Origin: Closterium sp. Naga37s-1
Lineage: Eukaryota > Streptophyta > Zygnematophyceae > Desmidiales > Closteriaceae
Reading direction: 5' to 3'
Length of the DNA: 64,000 nucleotides
Assembly (NCBI GenBank): GCA_947471745.1
Contig: CANJKZ010000724.1
Span: 496,001 to 560,000, forward strand
Shown in pieces: positions 21,690 to 32,064 of the stretch (the first letter of the stretch is position 1; every line of letters begins with the position of its first letter). The notes beneath the pieces were generated by a model. The model was not told the DNA's origin. It ran no database searches and saw only the letters and a list, made by a program, of their open reading frames with translations. The position numbers were made by a program, and so were the translations under genes.

Positions 21690-24612
21690 TAGAACAGTAC
21701 AGAAATGCTGATGATCACAAGGCTGAAGTGCCTTGGTGAAGATATCAGCAGTGTTAGCCTAAGAGGCCACGTAAACAAGACGAAGCTGACCACGCTGCTG
21801 CAACTCTCGAGCAAGGAAGTAGCGCAGAGCGATGTGCTTCGTTTTGTGCTCCAGTCTGTGCTCCTGACACAAGGCAATCATGGCCTTCTTGTCGACGTAC
21901 AGAACTGGAGGAGAACGAGGCGGCTCTCCCAAGTCGGTCAGCAGGTAGGTGAGCCAGCGTAACTCCTGTGCAGCCATGGCCCCTGCGTAGATCTCAGCCT
22001 CACAACTGGAGCTGAAGGTGTAACCCTGTGACGACCGCTGCGTAGCCAAGTCGTCAACCCAAGAAGCGTCTGCGTGACCAGTGAGGACAACTCGAGCCCG
22101 GCCTCCTAGCACGAGCCCCATGCCCGACGTACTGCACAAGTAGCGCATCACCCTCTTAGCGGCCTTCCAGTGCTCTGGTCGGTGTCTCCCGGGCGCAACG
22201 TAGCGAGCCAGGATGCTAAGAGGGTAAGCAAGGTCAGGTCGAGTGCAGGTCATCAGGTAAATGAGGCAGCCTATAAGATCTGGATACAGGCCACTCGGCT
22301 CTACGGACTCATCCGAAGGCAGAGCCGAGAGCAAGTGACCGGTAGGCAGAGGAGTGGACTGTGGTAAGGAGTACTCGAAGCGGAAGCGCTGAAGGACCTG
22401 CTGCACCATGTGTGACAGAGTCAAGGTAATGGTGCGCCGTGCTCTGTCCCGGGTGATCTGCAAGCCAAGATAACTGCGCAGCTTACCCAGGTCTGTGCAC
22501 GTGTGTCTCTTCTGCAGCTCCGACTTCACGTGGGCCAGTCCAGCAGTGTTAGTAGTGACAAAGACCAAGTCGTCGACGTATACAAGGATGTAGAACAGCG
22601 GCAGCAAAGTGGCGGTGCGTAGAAACAACGACGGGTCAAGCGGAGAACCCGGCGGCCGCTTCACCCTGAAAATCCACATGCCACTGACAATGTTCGCCCC
22701 AGGTGCCACCTCTGCGTCCATGGCTGTCTGCCACTGAGAGGAGTAGGGACCCTCAATCACCTCTGCGTAAGAGCGCGGGGTCGGGATGTCTGGTGCATCC
22801 GGGTCTCCCTCTGGTGCAATCAGCATGGACACGAGATGAGGTACAACAGCTGCAAAATACTCAAAGTCCTCCTGCCTGTCCTCAAGGACGTCCGTGCCAA
22901 GAGCACACTCACCCCCGATGGTCGGAGGACAGTCAGACTCAGACTCAGCAACAAGACTAGCGGCGTAGTCGAGACGAGAGGCGGCAGCAAAGTCAACAAG
23001 CTCAGCAACTAGGGCAGACGCAGCAGTGGACTCAAACGAAGGGTCAGTGACAGCAGTGGCTAGAAGACGTGTGACAGTAGGAATGGCAGCACGAGCAAGG
23101 TCGGACACAGGGTCTGGAACGTCAGGAAGAGATGACGCAGGAGGAGACGGCAGAGGGACACGCTGTGGAACAGAGGAAGGACGAAGTGCCATAGGGTGCG
23201 TGCCGGGGACAGGAGGAGGACGCGGACGCGGAACACGACGACCAGTGCGAATAGCGCGAACAGACGAGGCAGGACAAGACGCGGGCTCACGATGCTCTGT
23301 AAGACCTCCTGTCTGCTCAGTGTAAGGAGAAGGAGCAGGCAGTGGGGAAGCTGGCTGTAACTGAGGCTGCGACTGGTCAGGCGGTGGATATAGTAAGGGA
23401 GGAGTAAGGCCAGTAGAAGATGGGAGACCAAGAACCTGCTGAAGCAGTGGAACGAAATACGGTCGCGGCCGCACAGTGCCTCCAGAACATGCACCGACAG
23501 CACCATCACCCCCAGGGCCAGCACCTGCAGCTCCAGAGTCTCCAGCTCCAGGGTCTCCAGCTCCAACGTCTGCAGCACCACCAGCTCCACCACCTCCAGT
23601 ACGAGCACCTCCGGGACCAGCAGCTCCAGTGCCTCCAGCTCCAGGGCCTCCAGCGGTAGGCCCCCCAGCTCCAGCAGCGCGGCTCAAGCGCCGAGCAAAC
23701 CACTCGCGCAGCTGCGGTGGAGATAGTGGCTCCCGCTGTGACAAGACACCCGTAGGACCTCCAGAAGACAAATTACCTCCAGGCGCAGCACGCTCAGGAC
23801 CAGCACCCCCAGGCTCAGCACCCCCAGACTCCGCACGCTCGGGCTCAGCACCCCCAGGCTCCGCACGCTCAGGCTCAGCACCCCCAGGCTTCGCACCCTC
23901 AGACTCAGCAACCCCTGGCTCAGCACCCCCAGGCTCCGCACGCTCAGGCTCAGCACCCCCAGGCCCCGCACCCGCAGGCTCAGCACCCGTAGACGCAGCA
24001 CCCCTAGCAGCACCAGAGCCGACAGCTAACTCGACAGGCTCGACAGGGTCTACCTGGGACACACCTGAGGGGGTAGGACCCTGAGGGGGGAGGGGGTCTA
24101 CCGGAGGAGGACATGGTGCGAGGAAGAGCGGCGGAGGGGAGAGAGGGGCAGTGCGGTAGTGGAAGAGACGGTAAAAGGGAACCGACTCGTCAAACGTGAC
24201 GTCCTGAGAGGGCAGGACACGGCGCGAGGTGGGGTGGTAAAACTGCCAGCCACGCGCGTCAGGGGGAAAGCCAAGGAAGACGCAGGGGATGGCGGGGGCG
24301 GAGAGCTTGTCCGCGGACGTATCGCGGACAAAGGCACGAGAGTCCCAGACCCAGAACACCGACGCATCGCCAACCTCTCCCGTCCAACGCAGTGTCGGCG
24401 AGGTCTCCGGCAAGGAGACACGGGGCCAGAGGTTGAGCTGATGCGCAGCGTATCGGACCGCAAACGGCCACAGAAAATGGGGGGCAGCCGCATGGATCAT
24501 GGAGGTACGAGCGACCTCCATGACTAAGCCAATGCGGCGCTCAGCAACCCCATTCTTCTGTGGAGAGGCCGGAAGCATGAACCTCTGGCGAATGCCCTCC
24601 CCACGACAAAAG
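21690..24612 (-). pseudogene. Integrase end, spacer, RT and RNase H of copia D
   Basis: Read on the minus strand from 24612: FCRGEGIRQRFMLPASPQ, NGVAERRIGLVME (integrase Glu), then CVFLGFPPDARGW and a spacer of AEPGGAEPERAEPGG-type repeats. The pre-RT segment follows (VTDPSFESTAASALVAELVD, DYAASLVAESES, DVLEDRQEDFEYF). RT is broken: VKRPPGSP is fused directly to LDPSLFLRT, removing the region that carries DFSTAFLQG, while YVDDLVFVT remains. RNase H (GHADASWVDD, CEAEIYAGAMAAQELRWL) follows. A TAG near 21759 replaces the Gln of ATQANTADIF seen in B, and the last 30 or so codons lie beyond it. Confidence 0.88.
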
Positions 24613-25384
24613 TGTTGTTCAGGATCCGTCACTTTGAGAACTTACGACGAATTCATTTCTCAACTAAACGCAAATCCGCTCGGTAGGATTGTGCGCCTTA
24701 GGCTTAGCTACCATCTCCAAGTTGAATCAGTCATTAAGATGGTCTATAGAGTGAGAACCAAGTAAAAACGTCCAGCAGCCGCATGACTAGAATGGTGGAG
24801 GAAGTACAAACATTAGAGCATAGAAAGTTGGAGTTGGGGACCTCCAATAGAACCATGAGAGGGAAGGGGTTCTCCAAGAGCTATGGAAGGATGGTAGGAA
24901 CCTTCCTAGCAGCAAGGATGCAACCCTCATCATGAGGTCCTTGAGGTGTCACATGCAAAATCCAATCTAGTTGGATTTTGCCTAGGTGTTGCAACATTTG
25001 CAACCCATGCTAGAAACTTCTAGCCACCCCAATCCAAAACTCAAAGTTGCCTTCCCTAACCACCCAACCAAAGATCCCTTTATAGTCATGACCAAGTAAT
25101 CACCCAAATTAGATATAACCCCAAAAGGTAATAAGAAATCCAAGTCTTGGAAATCTTGTAACTTGGGCGATCTTGGTCGGAATAAGGCGATCTTGGTATC
25201 GTTGGAAAGCTCTGGATTTTTCCTGCATGATCAAGCATTTAAACTTGGAGAAAAACACAGAGATGAAAATATCCAACAGCCATTCACAATGAGATATGCT
25301 CATGCAAACAATGCACACATGAATAGCACGAGCACTCGGCAGGACGTTAGGATGACATGCACCCAGAATGACGTGCATCCAACA
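24613..25384. repeat. Solo LTR, 772 bp, nested in the integrase of D
   Basis: Starts TGTTGTTC and ends TCCAACA, flanked by the 5-bp duplication AAAAG (24608-24612 and 25385-25389). It interrupts the integrase of D between SPDLIAG and FCRGEGIRQ. It has no pol sequence and no internal region, as expected after LTR-LTR recombination. It has no counterpart in this window, so the family is unknown; the length would suit a Gypsy or a long-LTR copia element. Short direct repeats (GGCGATCTTGG twice near 25170-25200) and AATCCAA/TTGGATT pairs near 24965 are visible inside. Confidence 0.8.
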
Positions 25385-25389
25385 AAAAG

Positions 25390-26757
25390 TCCCGCAATGA
25401 GGTCAGGGGAAAACTCACCACCTCTGTCAGAGTGCAGACGCAGGACGGGAAGGTCCGTCTCGAACCGCTCGCGGAGGTGGAGACGAAAAGCGCGGATCCA
25501 AGGGATCAAAACATCAGAGACCTCCCCCTTGGTGCGCAAGGGAAAGACCGTGGTGTAACGCGTGTAGTCGTCGACAACCAGCAGAAAGTAGCGCTCGCGG
25601 CCCTTTCCACGGACGCGGGCTGGGCCCCACACGTCCATGTGGAGAGTCTGCAGGGGAGCAGTCGTCGGGGGAAACTCGGAGGAGTGAGGAGCAGCGCGCT
25701 GCCGCCCCTCAAAACAGGGAAGACAGGGAGGGGCAGGCGAGGGTGGGAGGGGAGGGAGAGACCTGGGAAGACCAGAGAGAAGGAGACGGGAGTGCATGCC
25801 ACGAAGGCGTGCCACGGAGGGGTGACCAAGGCGGTGGTGCCAAAGGAGTGTCTAGTGCGACAGGGCGCGACACGAGCAGGGGGCCGACAGCTGACCTGAC
25901 GCAGACGCAGACGCAGCTACCTGAGGAGGCGCAGTAGTCAGTGTGTACAGACTTGACCCAGGCCGACGGGTGAACGTGGCCAGGTGCCGGCCAGTCCGGG
26001 AGCACGTACAGATCACCACACGCTGTCCTCGAGGGGTGAAGGTATCAACCCACTCATCCTGAAGGACGGCGTTGCTCACCAAGTTCGTAGAGAACGAGGG
26101 GAGGTGAAGATTTGACAGTGAGCCAGACGGAACCGCCGGACACGGCGGAACATACGAGGAACGTGCAAGGACTAGGCCCCCAGAGGGGTCAGCCAAAGAG
26201 ACAGCAACAGGTGCAGAGAGCGGTGTGACTGTGGTACTGTCGCGAAAGAAACAGCGGGAAGCACCTGAGTCAAGCGTGAAGGTGTGCAAGGCTGCAGCAG
26301 GCGCAGTACCAGAGAGAGCAGACTCACCATCATCTAGAGCAGCAGACTCACTAGCACCTAGCGCAGCAGACTCACTAGCACCTAGAGCAGCAGCCTCTAT
26401 ACCTGGGTCGGGCGGCACACACAGGTAACAGTCACCCTCAGCACTAACAGGCAATGCATACATGGCAGTGAGGATAGCATCATAGTCAAGAGCAAAGATA
26501 TCCACTCTCTGCCTAAGCAGCTCCACCCAGCTGGGGAGCTCAGCCGCGTCACCAAACTCTGTACGCCAGGCATCGCTCAGACCGGCGAAGCAGCAAGACT
26601 GTGTGTGACCAATTGTCCCGCAAGTCTGACCAGCCCGATCACCTGTGCGAATGACGTACGGGCAGTGAGCAGTACCCCGAGACCCTCTACTCTGAGCGTA
26701 CCACTCACGTAGCTGCTGTGGCGTAAGGGTCTCGCGCGGACGCCGCTGCAGCTGCAT
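25390..26757 (-). pseudogene. Gag tail, protease and integrase core of copia D
   Basis: Minus strand from 26757: QQLREWYAQS, a Cys/His cluster (CPYVIRTGDRAGQTCG, then HTQSCC) with the same unusual spacing as in A, and WVELLRQRVDIFALDYD. The protease follows with FTLDSGASRCFFRD and the CTCSRTGRHLATFTR block. The frame then shifts to the integrase: CLPCFEGRQRAAPHS, LHMDVWGPARVRG, YFLLVVDDYTRYTTVFPL and LRLHSDRGGEFSPD. The capsid part of Gag is absent. The join across the solo LTR is out of frame by one base, so D was already damaged or gained a later indel. Confidence 0.85.
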
Positions 26758-27434
26758 CTGGCCACCGCCAGAAACTCCCGACCGACCAGCTCCAGGGCGA
26801 CTGCCACTACGGCCGCCGGCACAACCCCAACTGCCGTAGGGCGCGACGCGCAGGGCAGCAGGGCGCTACGCACAGGCTGTAGCAGAGCGCGACGCGCGGG
26901 GCAGCAGAGCGTGACGCGCGGGCTGCCGTAGGGCGCGACGCGCAGGGCATCAGGACGCGACGTGCGGGCTGCAGCAGAGCGTGACGCGCAGGGCAGCAGA
27001 GCGCGACACGCGGGCTGCCGTAGGGCGCGACGCGCAGGGCAGCAGGGCGCGACTTGCGGGCTGCAGCAGGGCGCGACGTGCAGGCTGCAGCAGGGCGCGA
27101 CGCACGGGCTGCAGCAGGACACGGGGCAGGGCGTGCGCGGGGCAGCGCGACGCGGGGCAGGGCAGGGCGTGCGCGGGGCAGCGCGATGCGGGACAGGGCA
27201 GGGCGTGCGCGGAGCAGCGCGACGCAAGGCAGGGCAGGGCGTGCGCGGGGCAGCGCGATGCAAGGCAGGGCAGGGCGTGCGCGGGGCAGCGCGACGCAAG
27301 GCAGGGCAGGGCAGGGCGCGCGCTGACGGTGCAGCGCAGGGCAGGGTGTGGGGTAACGCGGTAACCGCAGTCGGTCCCTAGGTAATGGTGGGCCCGAAAA
27401 AAATCGGTCCTACGGACCTACTGCTCTGAAACCA
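26758..27434 (-). repeat. Repeated leader of copia D
   Basis: A GC-rich leader between the primer site and the Gag tail. It has diverged tandem units such as GGCAGGGCGTGCGCGGGGCA followed by GCGCGACGC (27120-27310) and GGCTGCAGCAGGGCGCGAC (26880-27110). The long Ala/Arg/Pro frames here on both strands follow from the repeats and are not genes. Confidence 0.7.
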
Positions 27435-27565
27435 TGTCAGAATCTAACGAGCAGGAATGATTAACATCAGAAGAGATGGGTACAAGTAGGAAACCCTAAT
27501 TGGGTTGTACTCCATATAGGCTACCCCACTACAGCCTACACAATAAGCAGCATATAAGTTTGACA
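27435..27565 (-). repeat. 5' LTR of copia D
   Basis: 131-bp partner of 21295-21425, followed on the plus strand by the duplication CTATC. Confidence 0.93.
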
Positions 27566-27662
27566 CTATCAATCAGTTAGTTAGGGTGTACAGCTCAATT
27601 TGGGGCGGGGGGGTCTTATATTCGTACCGAATCCGCGCAAATTTCGCGCGAGCAGCACGTCA

Positions 27663-27746
27663 GATCTGTGTCAGAATTCGAGTCTGACACAAGTAGAGTG
27701 TCAGAATTCGAGTCTGACACAAAAAGCGTGTCAGAATTCGAAGTTG
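27663..27746. repeat. Three tandem palindromic hairpin units
   Basis: TGTCAGAATTCGAGTCTGACA occurs twice and a decayed third copy follows. Each has 7-base arms (TGTCAGA and TCTGACA) around ATTCGAG. They lie in the right half of the split inverted-repeat element. Potential cruciform or transposase-binding subterminal repeats. Confidence 0.7.
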
Positions 27747-28701
27747 TGCCAGTAAAAATTGATGCACAATAGCAATAATAACTACTATATACAGAAAAGG
27801 GGGGGTCTTATGATGATTAGAGGCAAAGGGGAGGTCCTCACAAAACCTGCCACAATAAGAGTCCCCCTACCCATTCAAGAGTCCCGGGGGACCTTCTTAC
27901 TGGCGGGTCTTTTAGCCGGAACTATACGGTACCTCAAAAAGTGCCTTTCCGCATACCGGAAGCGAAACCAGTGACCAAATGTCACTTTGATGTTACATTA
28001 GCGGCAACATCGCCCATCCGCGCGCCGCACCAAACTACTTTTTTTTTTTTTACATGCGCCTTGGCCATAAACACGCCGCGCATACTCAACATTGCATCGA
28101 ACTTCTCACAGTACAGTCCATTAACAATACATTGCGCCATACAGGGTTCTTTTCCACATTCGATATAGAATCATGTCATATTATGGTACAGGGTTTAGGA
28201 TTGCACACTCCGCATAACAGCCAACGTTGCAAATTTCAAAACCAGACATCACACCCAGGACAACGACACCCAAAAGAGCATGCCCACTGGAATACCGCAC
28301 ACAATAACCCAATTAAGAAGTCCTCACATCACCATCCCTTACTCCGAAATCCAAACCCTAAGAAGCTAACAGCAAACACCTGCACATCAATAAGTCCCCG
28401 AGATCCCCATACGGCGCTGCGCTAACGGTTTTGTGCATCGACCGCCACCACATACTCCACCAATGCACGCCCCCGAAACACGTGCATCGCTACATCTCAC
28501 GCCAACGACGATCCTTCGTCCGCGACACGACAGTGTGAGAACGCTTCACATGGGTCCTTGATAAACGGCTTATCACCTCCTGATTCAGGGCCCCCATTTC
28601 AGCCGGCACTTCTGCAGGGGGTGTGCCAAGCTCGTCGGCATGGCGAGTGTACGCATGGGTGACGGAACGAATAACGCGCCTCCTGCTACGTTCGTCTCAC
28701 A
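27747..28701. other. No supported gene
   Basis: Mixed AT-rich DNA with a T12 run near 28040 and the right inverted-repeat arm at 27908-27932. Short ORFs are present but none has a recognisable motif or a repeat partner in the window. Confidence 0.5.
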
Positions 28702-31409
28702 TCAGTGGGCCTTCAGATATGCACATTTCCCCACCACCGCCACCAGATCCGCTGGAAACTGGCTCGAACTGAATACCCGCTTCTCCAACAGTGTCTCGTC
28801 GTAGTCCACAAAACCGCATGCGGTCATATAAGTTCCGCGCTCGATTTTGAACTGCTCGATCAAAACCTGCAGATCAACAGTGGTCGACACCAACGGCTAG
28901 TACATCCCCGCCGCAAAAGTGTTGCGCAGGTGTCCCTTCAAGGGCGTCCACGAGTCCGGAACACAGCCAGCACGTCACCAGCGTCGCTGCATGGTCGCAC
29001 TTGAAACATGCCTCCGTGCCTCTCCAATCCAACGCAGCATTTCGTAGTAATCCACCACAGTAATCGGCGCCGAATATCAGTGCTAACACTTGTCAGAATA
29101 TTATGCTCTAGCCTGTAGTGGGGTGCTCTATAGCGAGTACAACTCTTCTAGGGTTTTGCTATTTGTATCCCCATTCTTGCTAGTGCAACCTCTCTTCTTT
29201 CTTTTAAATTCTAACATGCTATCAGAGCAGGTCGATCCCCTTGGATCGATCCTGTGGGTGGGCTCACCACCTTGTTGCTTCCGCTGCAACCGCTACTGCT
29301 ACTCTCTGTGCCGCACGCCCCGTGGCGTGCGGCAGTTTTTCTTCCCGCCGTGCGACCCGAGGCGCGCGGCGGTTTTCTGCCCGCCGTGCGCCCCGAGGCG
29401 CGCGGCGGTTTTCTGCCCGCCGTGCGCCCCGAGGCGCGCGGCGGTTTTCTGCCCGCCGTGCGCCCCGAGGCGCGCGACGGGTTTCTGCCCCGTCACTCGC
29501 CGCGTCGCCCCCGGGAGGCGCTGCGACGGGCGACGGGGACCCGCACGTCGCACCGTCGCGCGGCCCCTGCAGCCCCGTCGCGCCGCCCAGGGGAGCCGCG
29601 CGCGGCCCCTGCTGCCCTGTCGCGCGGCCCTGCTGCCCCGTCGCGCTACCCAGGGGAGCCTTGCGCGGCCCCTGCTGCCCCGCCCCGTCCCGGACCTGCC
29701 CCGGCCCCGACCTGCCCCGGCCCAACTCCCGTCGCCTGTCGAGGCGACCCTGAGGGGAGTCTACAGGGGGCCGCGCGTTGCCCCCCCCCCCTACCTCCCT
29801 ACCCTGTTTTTAGGGTTTGGGGGGTGGCGGTTGGGGGGTGGCGGTTGGGGAGTGGCGGGTGTGTGGCGTCGCCTGCTCCTCTTCCTCCTTCGTCTCCCAC
29901 TGCTGCAGCTGTCGCTGAGGGGGGTGGATGTGTGGGAGTGTACGGAGTGGTGCTAGGGGGGTGGAGTGTGAGTAGAGCTAGGGTTTGAACAGGGGGTGTG
30001 TGAAATGGGGGTGGGACAGTTGGGGGAGGTTGAATGGAGGCGGTCGTCGTGTCGTCAGCAGCAGCAGCAGTCCGGAGGCTACAATCTCCGGTAGTCGCCA
30101 GTCGCCCGTGGGTCCGTTGCTCGTCTGCCGCTACTTTTAGCCGCGGGGCCAGTTACCCCAGTAGTCCGGAGCGCTGTTCCGGTAGCCACTGAGCCAGCAG
30201 CTCGTCTGTGTGTCTGCAGCGTCAGCAGTCGCCTCCCATCTTCTCTCCCCCACAGTCTCTCCTCCTCCTCACTTGCCCTCTGTGATAGCCTCTAGCTTTG
30301 CTTACATTTGTTAACTATAAAACTGCTACCTCTTGTACTTGTGCTCAGAATGTGTGGTGACATTGTGATCCACCCTGAGCTTGTTTTCTTTTGCTTGCTC
30401 TGCTGATTACACCCCACTTTGGCTATGGGGGTGTGTCAGAATATTATGCTCTAGCCTGTAGTGGGGTGCTCTATAGCGAGTACAACTCTTCTAGGGTTTT
30501 GCTATTTGTATCCCCATTCTTGCTAGTGCAACCTCTCTTCTTTCTTTTAAATTCTAACAACACTCGCTGGAGCGCACCGCCCTTCGCATGAGAAAAACAC
30601 GGTACTGCGCTTTGAAAGCATGAACAACTCCGTTCATGTGAGGCATGCTCATAACGGGAGACAAAATGCACACAAAGGAGGTGCTGCACCGGACACCCGT
30701 GCTCCACAGTCGGCGGAGACACGCCCCCGGTGATGCGATGTCCATCGTTGCACGTGAGAATCACAACCCTCCTGTCCTTGCTGAAATGATCGACGTTTAC
30801 CTCGTCCATGTACTATGTAAAGACATGTACACACACATCAACCATAGTACGGACACGTTTAGAGGTGCGCGGAGCCGCATACCAAAACATGCTCCACCAC
30901 ACTCCCACATTATGTAGAAAATTGCAAAAATCCAAACGTACCTCGGGGGTCAATCTTCCGCTCTTCGTGTACCGCACGAGTTTGGCCGTCCTTCTCCCAG
31001 TGCTTTCGGGCCGCTCATCTGGACGTAGTACGACGAGAGGCAAAGCACTGCAGTCGCCGGCCACGTTGAAGAGGATGCCAACACTTATGGCGCGTGCGCC
31101 GCATATAAGGTTACAGAGACGGTCGAGAATGGACCACTTCGGGAGCCGAGACGGAAGGAAGTGTAACTCGCCAAACCAAAACGCATCATCAGGACTGGCC
31201 TTTAGCTCCTCGATGAGACCCTTGATCATAGCCATCCTGTTATGCAGGGGAGAGTTTTGGCACTGAGTCACACTGGGAGAAGAACTGCAAAACTGATATA
31301 CAAAATGGAAAAGAACCCTCTTCTTATGAGAAAGTGCACGGCAAATGTGAAACTGCATACCTCCTGTGCTAAGCAGAAACTGCAAAACGACTGCGATAAG
31401 ACATGACAT
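28702..31409 (-). CDS. Unrecognised spliced gene fragments, minus strand, interrupted by E
   Basis: Several minus-strand coding-like stretches line up. 31409-30947 contains WFGELHFLPSRLPKWS and ends at a good donor GAG|GTACGT. 30809-30565 contains RRVVILTCNDGHRITGG. After E is removed, 29090-28874 contains CFKCDHAATLVTCWLCSG, a C-x2-C-x8-C-x2-C cluster that could bind zinc. 28881-28702 follows a plausible acceptor (TGATCTGCAG) and ends in a stop. I do not recognise the family. Same strand as the transposase gene at 32065-33921, so it may be a second gene or the 3' part of the same DNA transposon. Exon borders are tentative. Confidence 0.35.
29091..29216 (+). repeat. 5' LTR of element E
   Basis: 126 bp, TGTCAGAATATTATGC to ATTCTAACA, with CTTCTAGGGTTTTG (telobox). 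I find no difference from 30434-30559. Confidence 0.95.
30434..30559 (+). repeat. 3' LTR of element E
   Basis: 126-bp copy of 29091-29216, followed by the duplication ACACT. Confidence 0.95.
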
Positions 31410-32064
31410 TGGTCATACCAGATGAAACACAATGATTGGCCGGAAATAAAAGAACATTACACACACCAGTAATTTGAACGACACAACATCCTCACTACCA
31501 TCTACAACCAGACGAAGTCACATAGCTCGATATCCAACGCACAAAACACCAGTACCGCAAAAGACGCACATGTCGTGGAGCAATTGGTCAACCCGTTAGG
31601 ACAGAAAGCCAGCCCCGCTGTAATTGACCAACCACGTGATCGGAACACATTCGTGGATTCGGTCGTCCACACACACAAAACCGCAAACCAAAACCACAAT
31701 TTCGGAGCTCGCTACACCGCTAGAAATGCATACCATTAGAGAAAGCGATAATATTCGGACTCAAACCCCTGTGCAACCCGTGTAACGATGCAAACGTCTA
31801 CTGAACTTGTTTCCGCGTACAAAGTAGAAAAAATGTCAACATCCAGTAACACGTGTTTTATCATTCAGCCCATGCAGTATCTGACCACGACCACCAAGCA
31901 CCGAGCATTTTAGTGCATAACGTTCTGAGAAAGCTACAATCAGTCACAAACCCAACCAAACCCAAGTAGCTACAACAATACATATCCACACTCTACAAAC
32001 CCTCTCTCCAGAAAACAAATAGAGGCCCGTGGGTAAAATAGCATGTGTTGGCTTGCCACTCGCA
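31410..32064. other. No supported gene
   Basis: AT-rich stretch between the two minus-strand gene fragments, possibly intron or spacer of the DNA transposon. Only short ORFs without motifs. Confidence 0.45.

Larger units (their letters stand above)
21295..27565 (-). mobile_element. Copia retrotransposon D, minus strand, defective
   Basis: 131-bp LTRs (21295-21425 and 27435-27565) with duplication CTATC at 21290-21294 and 27566-27570. On the minus strand TGGTTTCAGAGC is the primer site and GCCTATGGGGGTG the polypurine run. The coding region keeps the Gag tail, protease, integrase, spacer, partial RT and RNase H, but lacks the capsid part of Gag and the central RT. A 772-bp solo LTR sits inside the integrase. 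The two LTRs differ at about eight positions by eye, so it is older than B, C and E. Confidence 0.93.
21171..27932. mobile_element. Short terminal-inverted-repeat element (about 485 bp) split by copia D
   Basis: CTACCGTATAGTTCCGGCTA at 21171 is matched in inverted orientation at about 27908-27932 with about two mismatches over 24 bp. Subtracting D and one CTATC copy leaves about 485 bp. Inside, motifs of the type GGGGGACTCT and GGGGGGGTCTTAT recur near both ends, typical of subterminal repeats. There is no coding capacity and no convincing target duplication, so the exact ends are not fixed. Bases 21007-21170 outside the left arm are AT-rich and otherwise unassigned. Confidence 0.5.
29091..30559 (+). 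mobile_element. Short non-autonomous LTR retrotransposon E
   Basis: 1469-bp element with 126-bp LTRs (29091-29216 and 30434-30559) that look identical, and duplication ACACT (29086-29090 and 30560-30564). TGCTATCAGAGCAGG after the 5' LTR is a one-base variant of the initiator-Met primer site, and GGCTATGGGGGTG precedes the 3' LTR. The interior has no protease, integrase, RT or RNase H. It has three 36-bp GC-rich tandem units near 29365-29480, a CAG run near 30058, and the shared 3' noncoding block near 30340. It resembles TRIM/LARD-type elements that borrow enzymes from a partner. Confidence 0.93.

Noticed and set aside
29254-29988. Arg/Ala/Pro-rich frames in element E as a gene
   Set aside because: They follow from GC-rich 36-bp repeats. 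No start context, domain or conserved partner.
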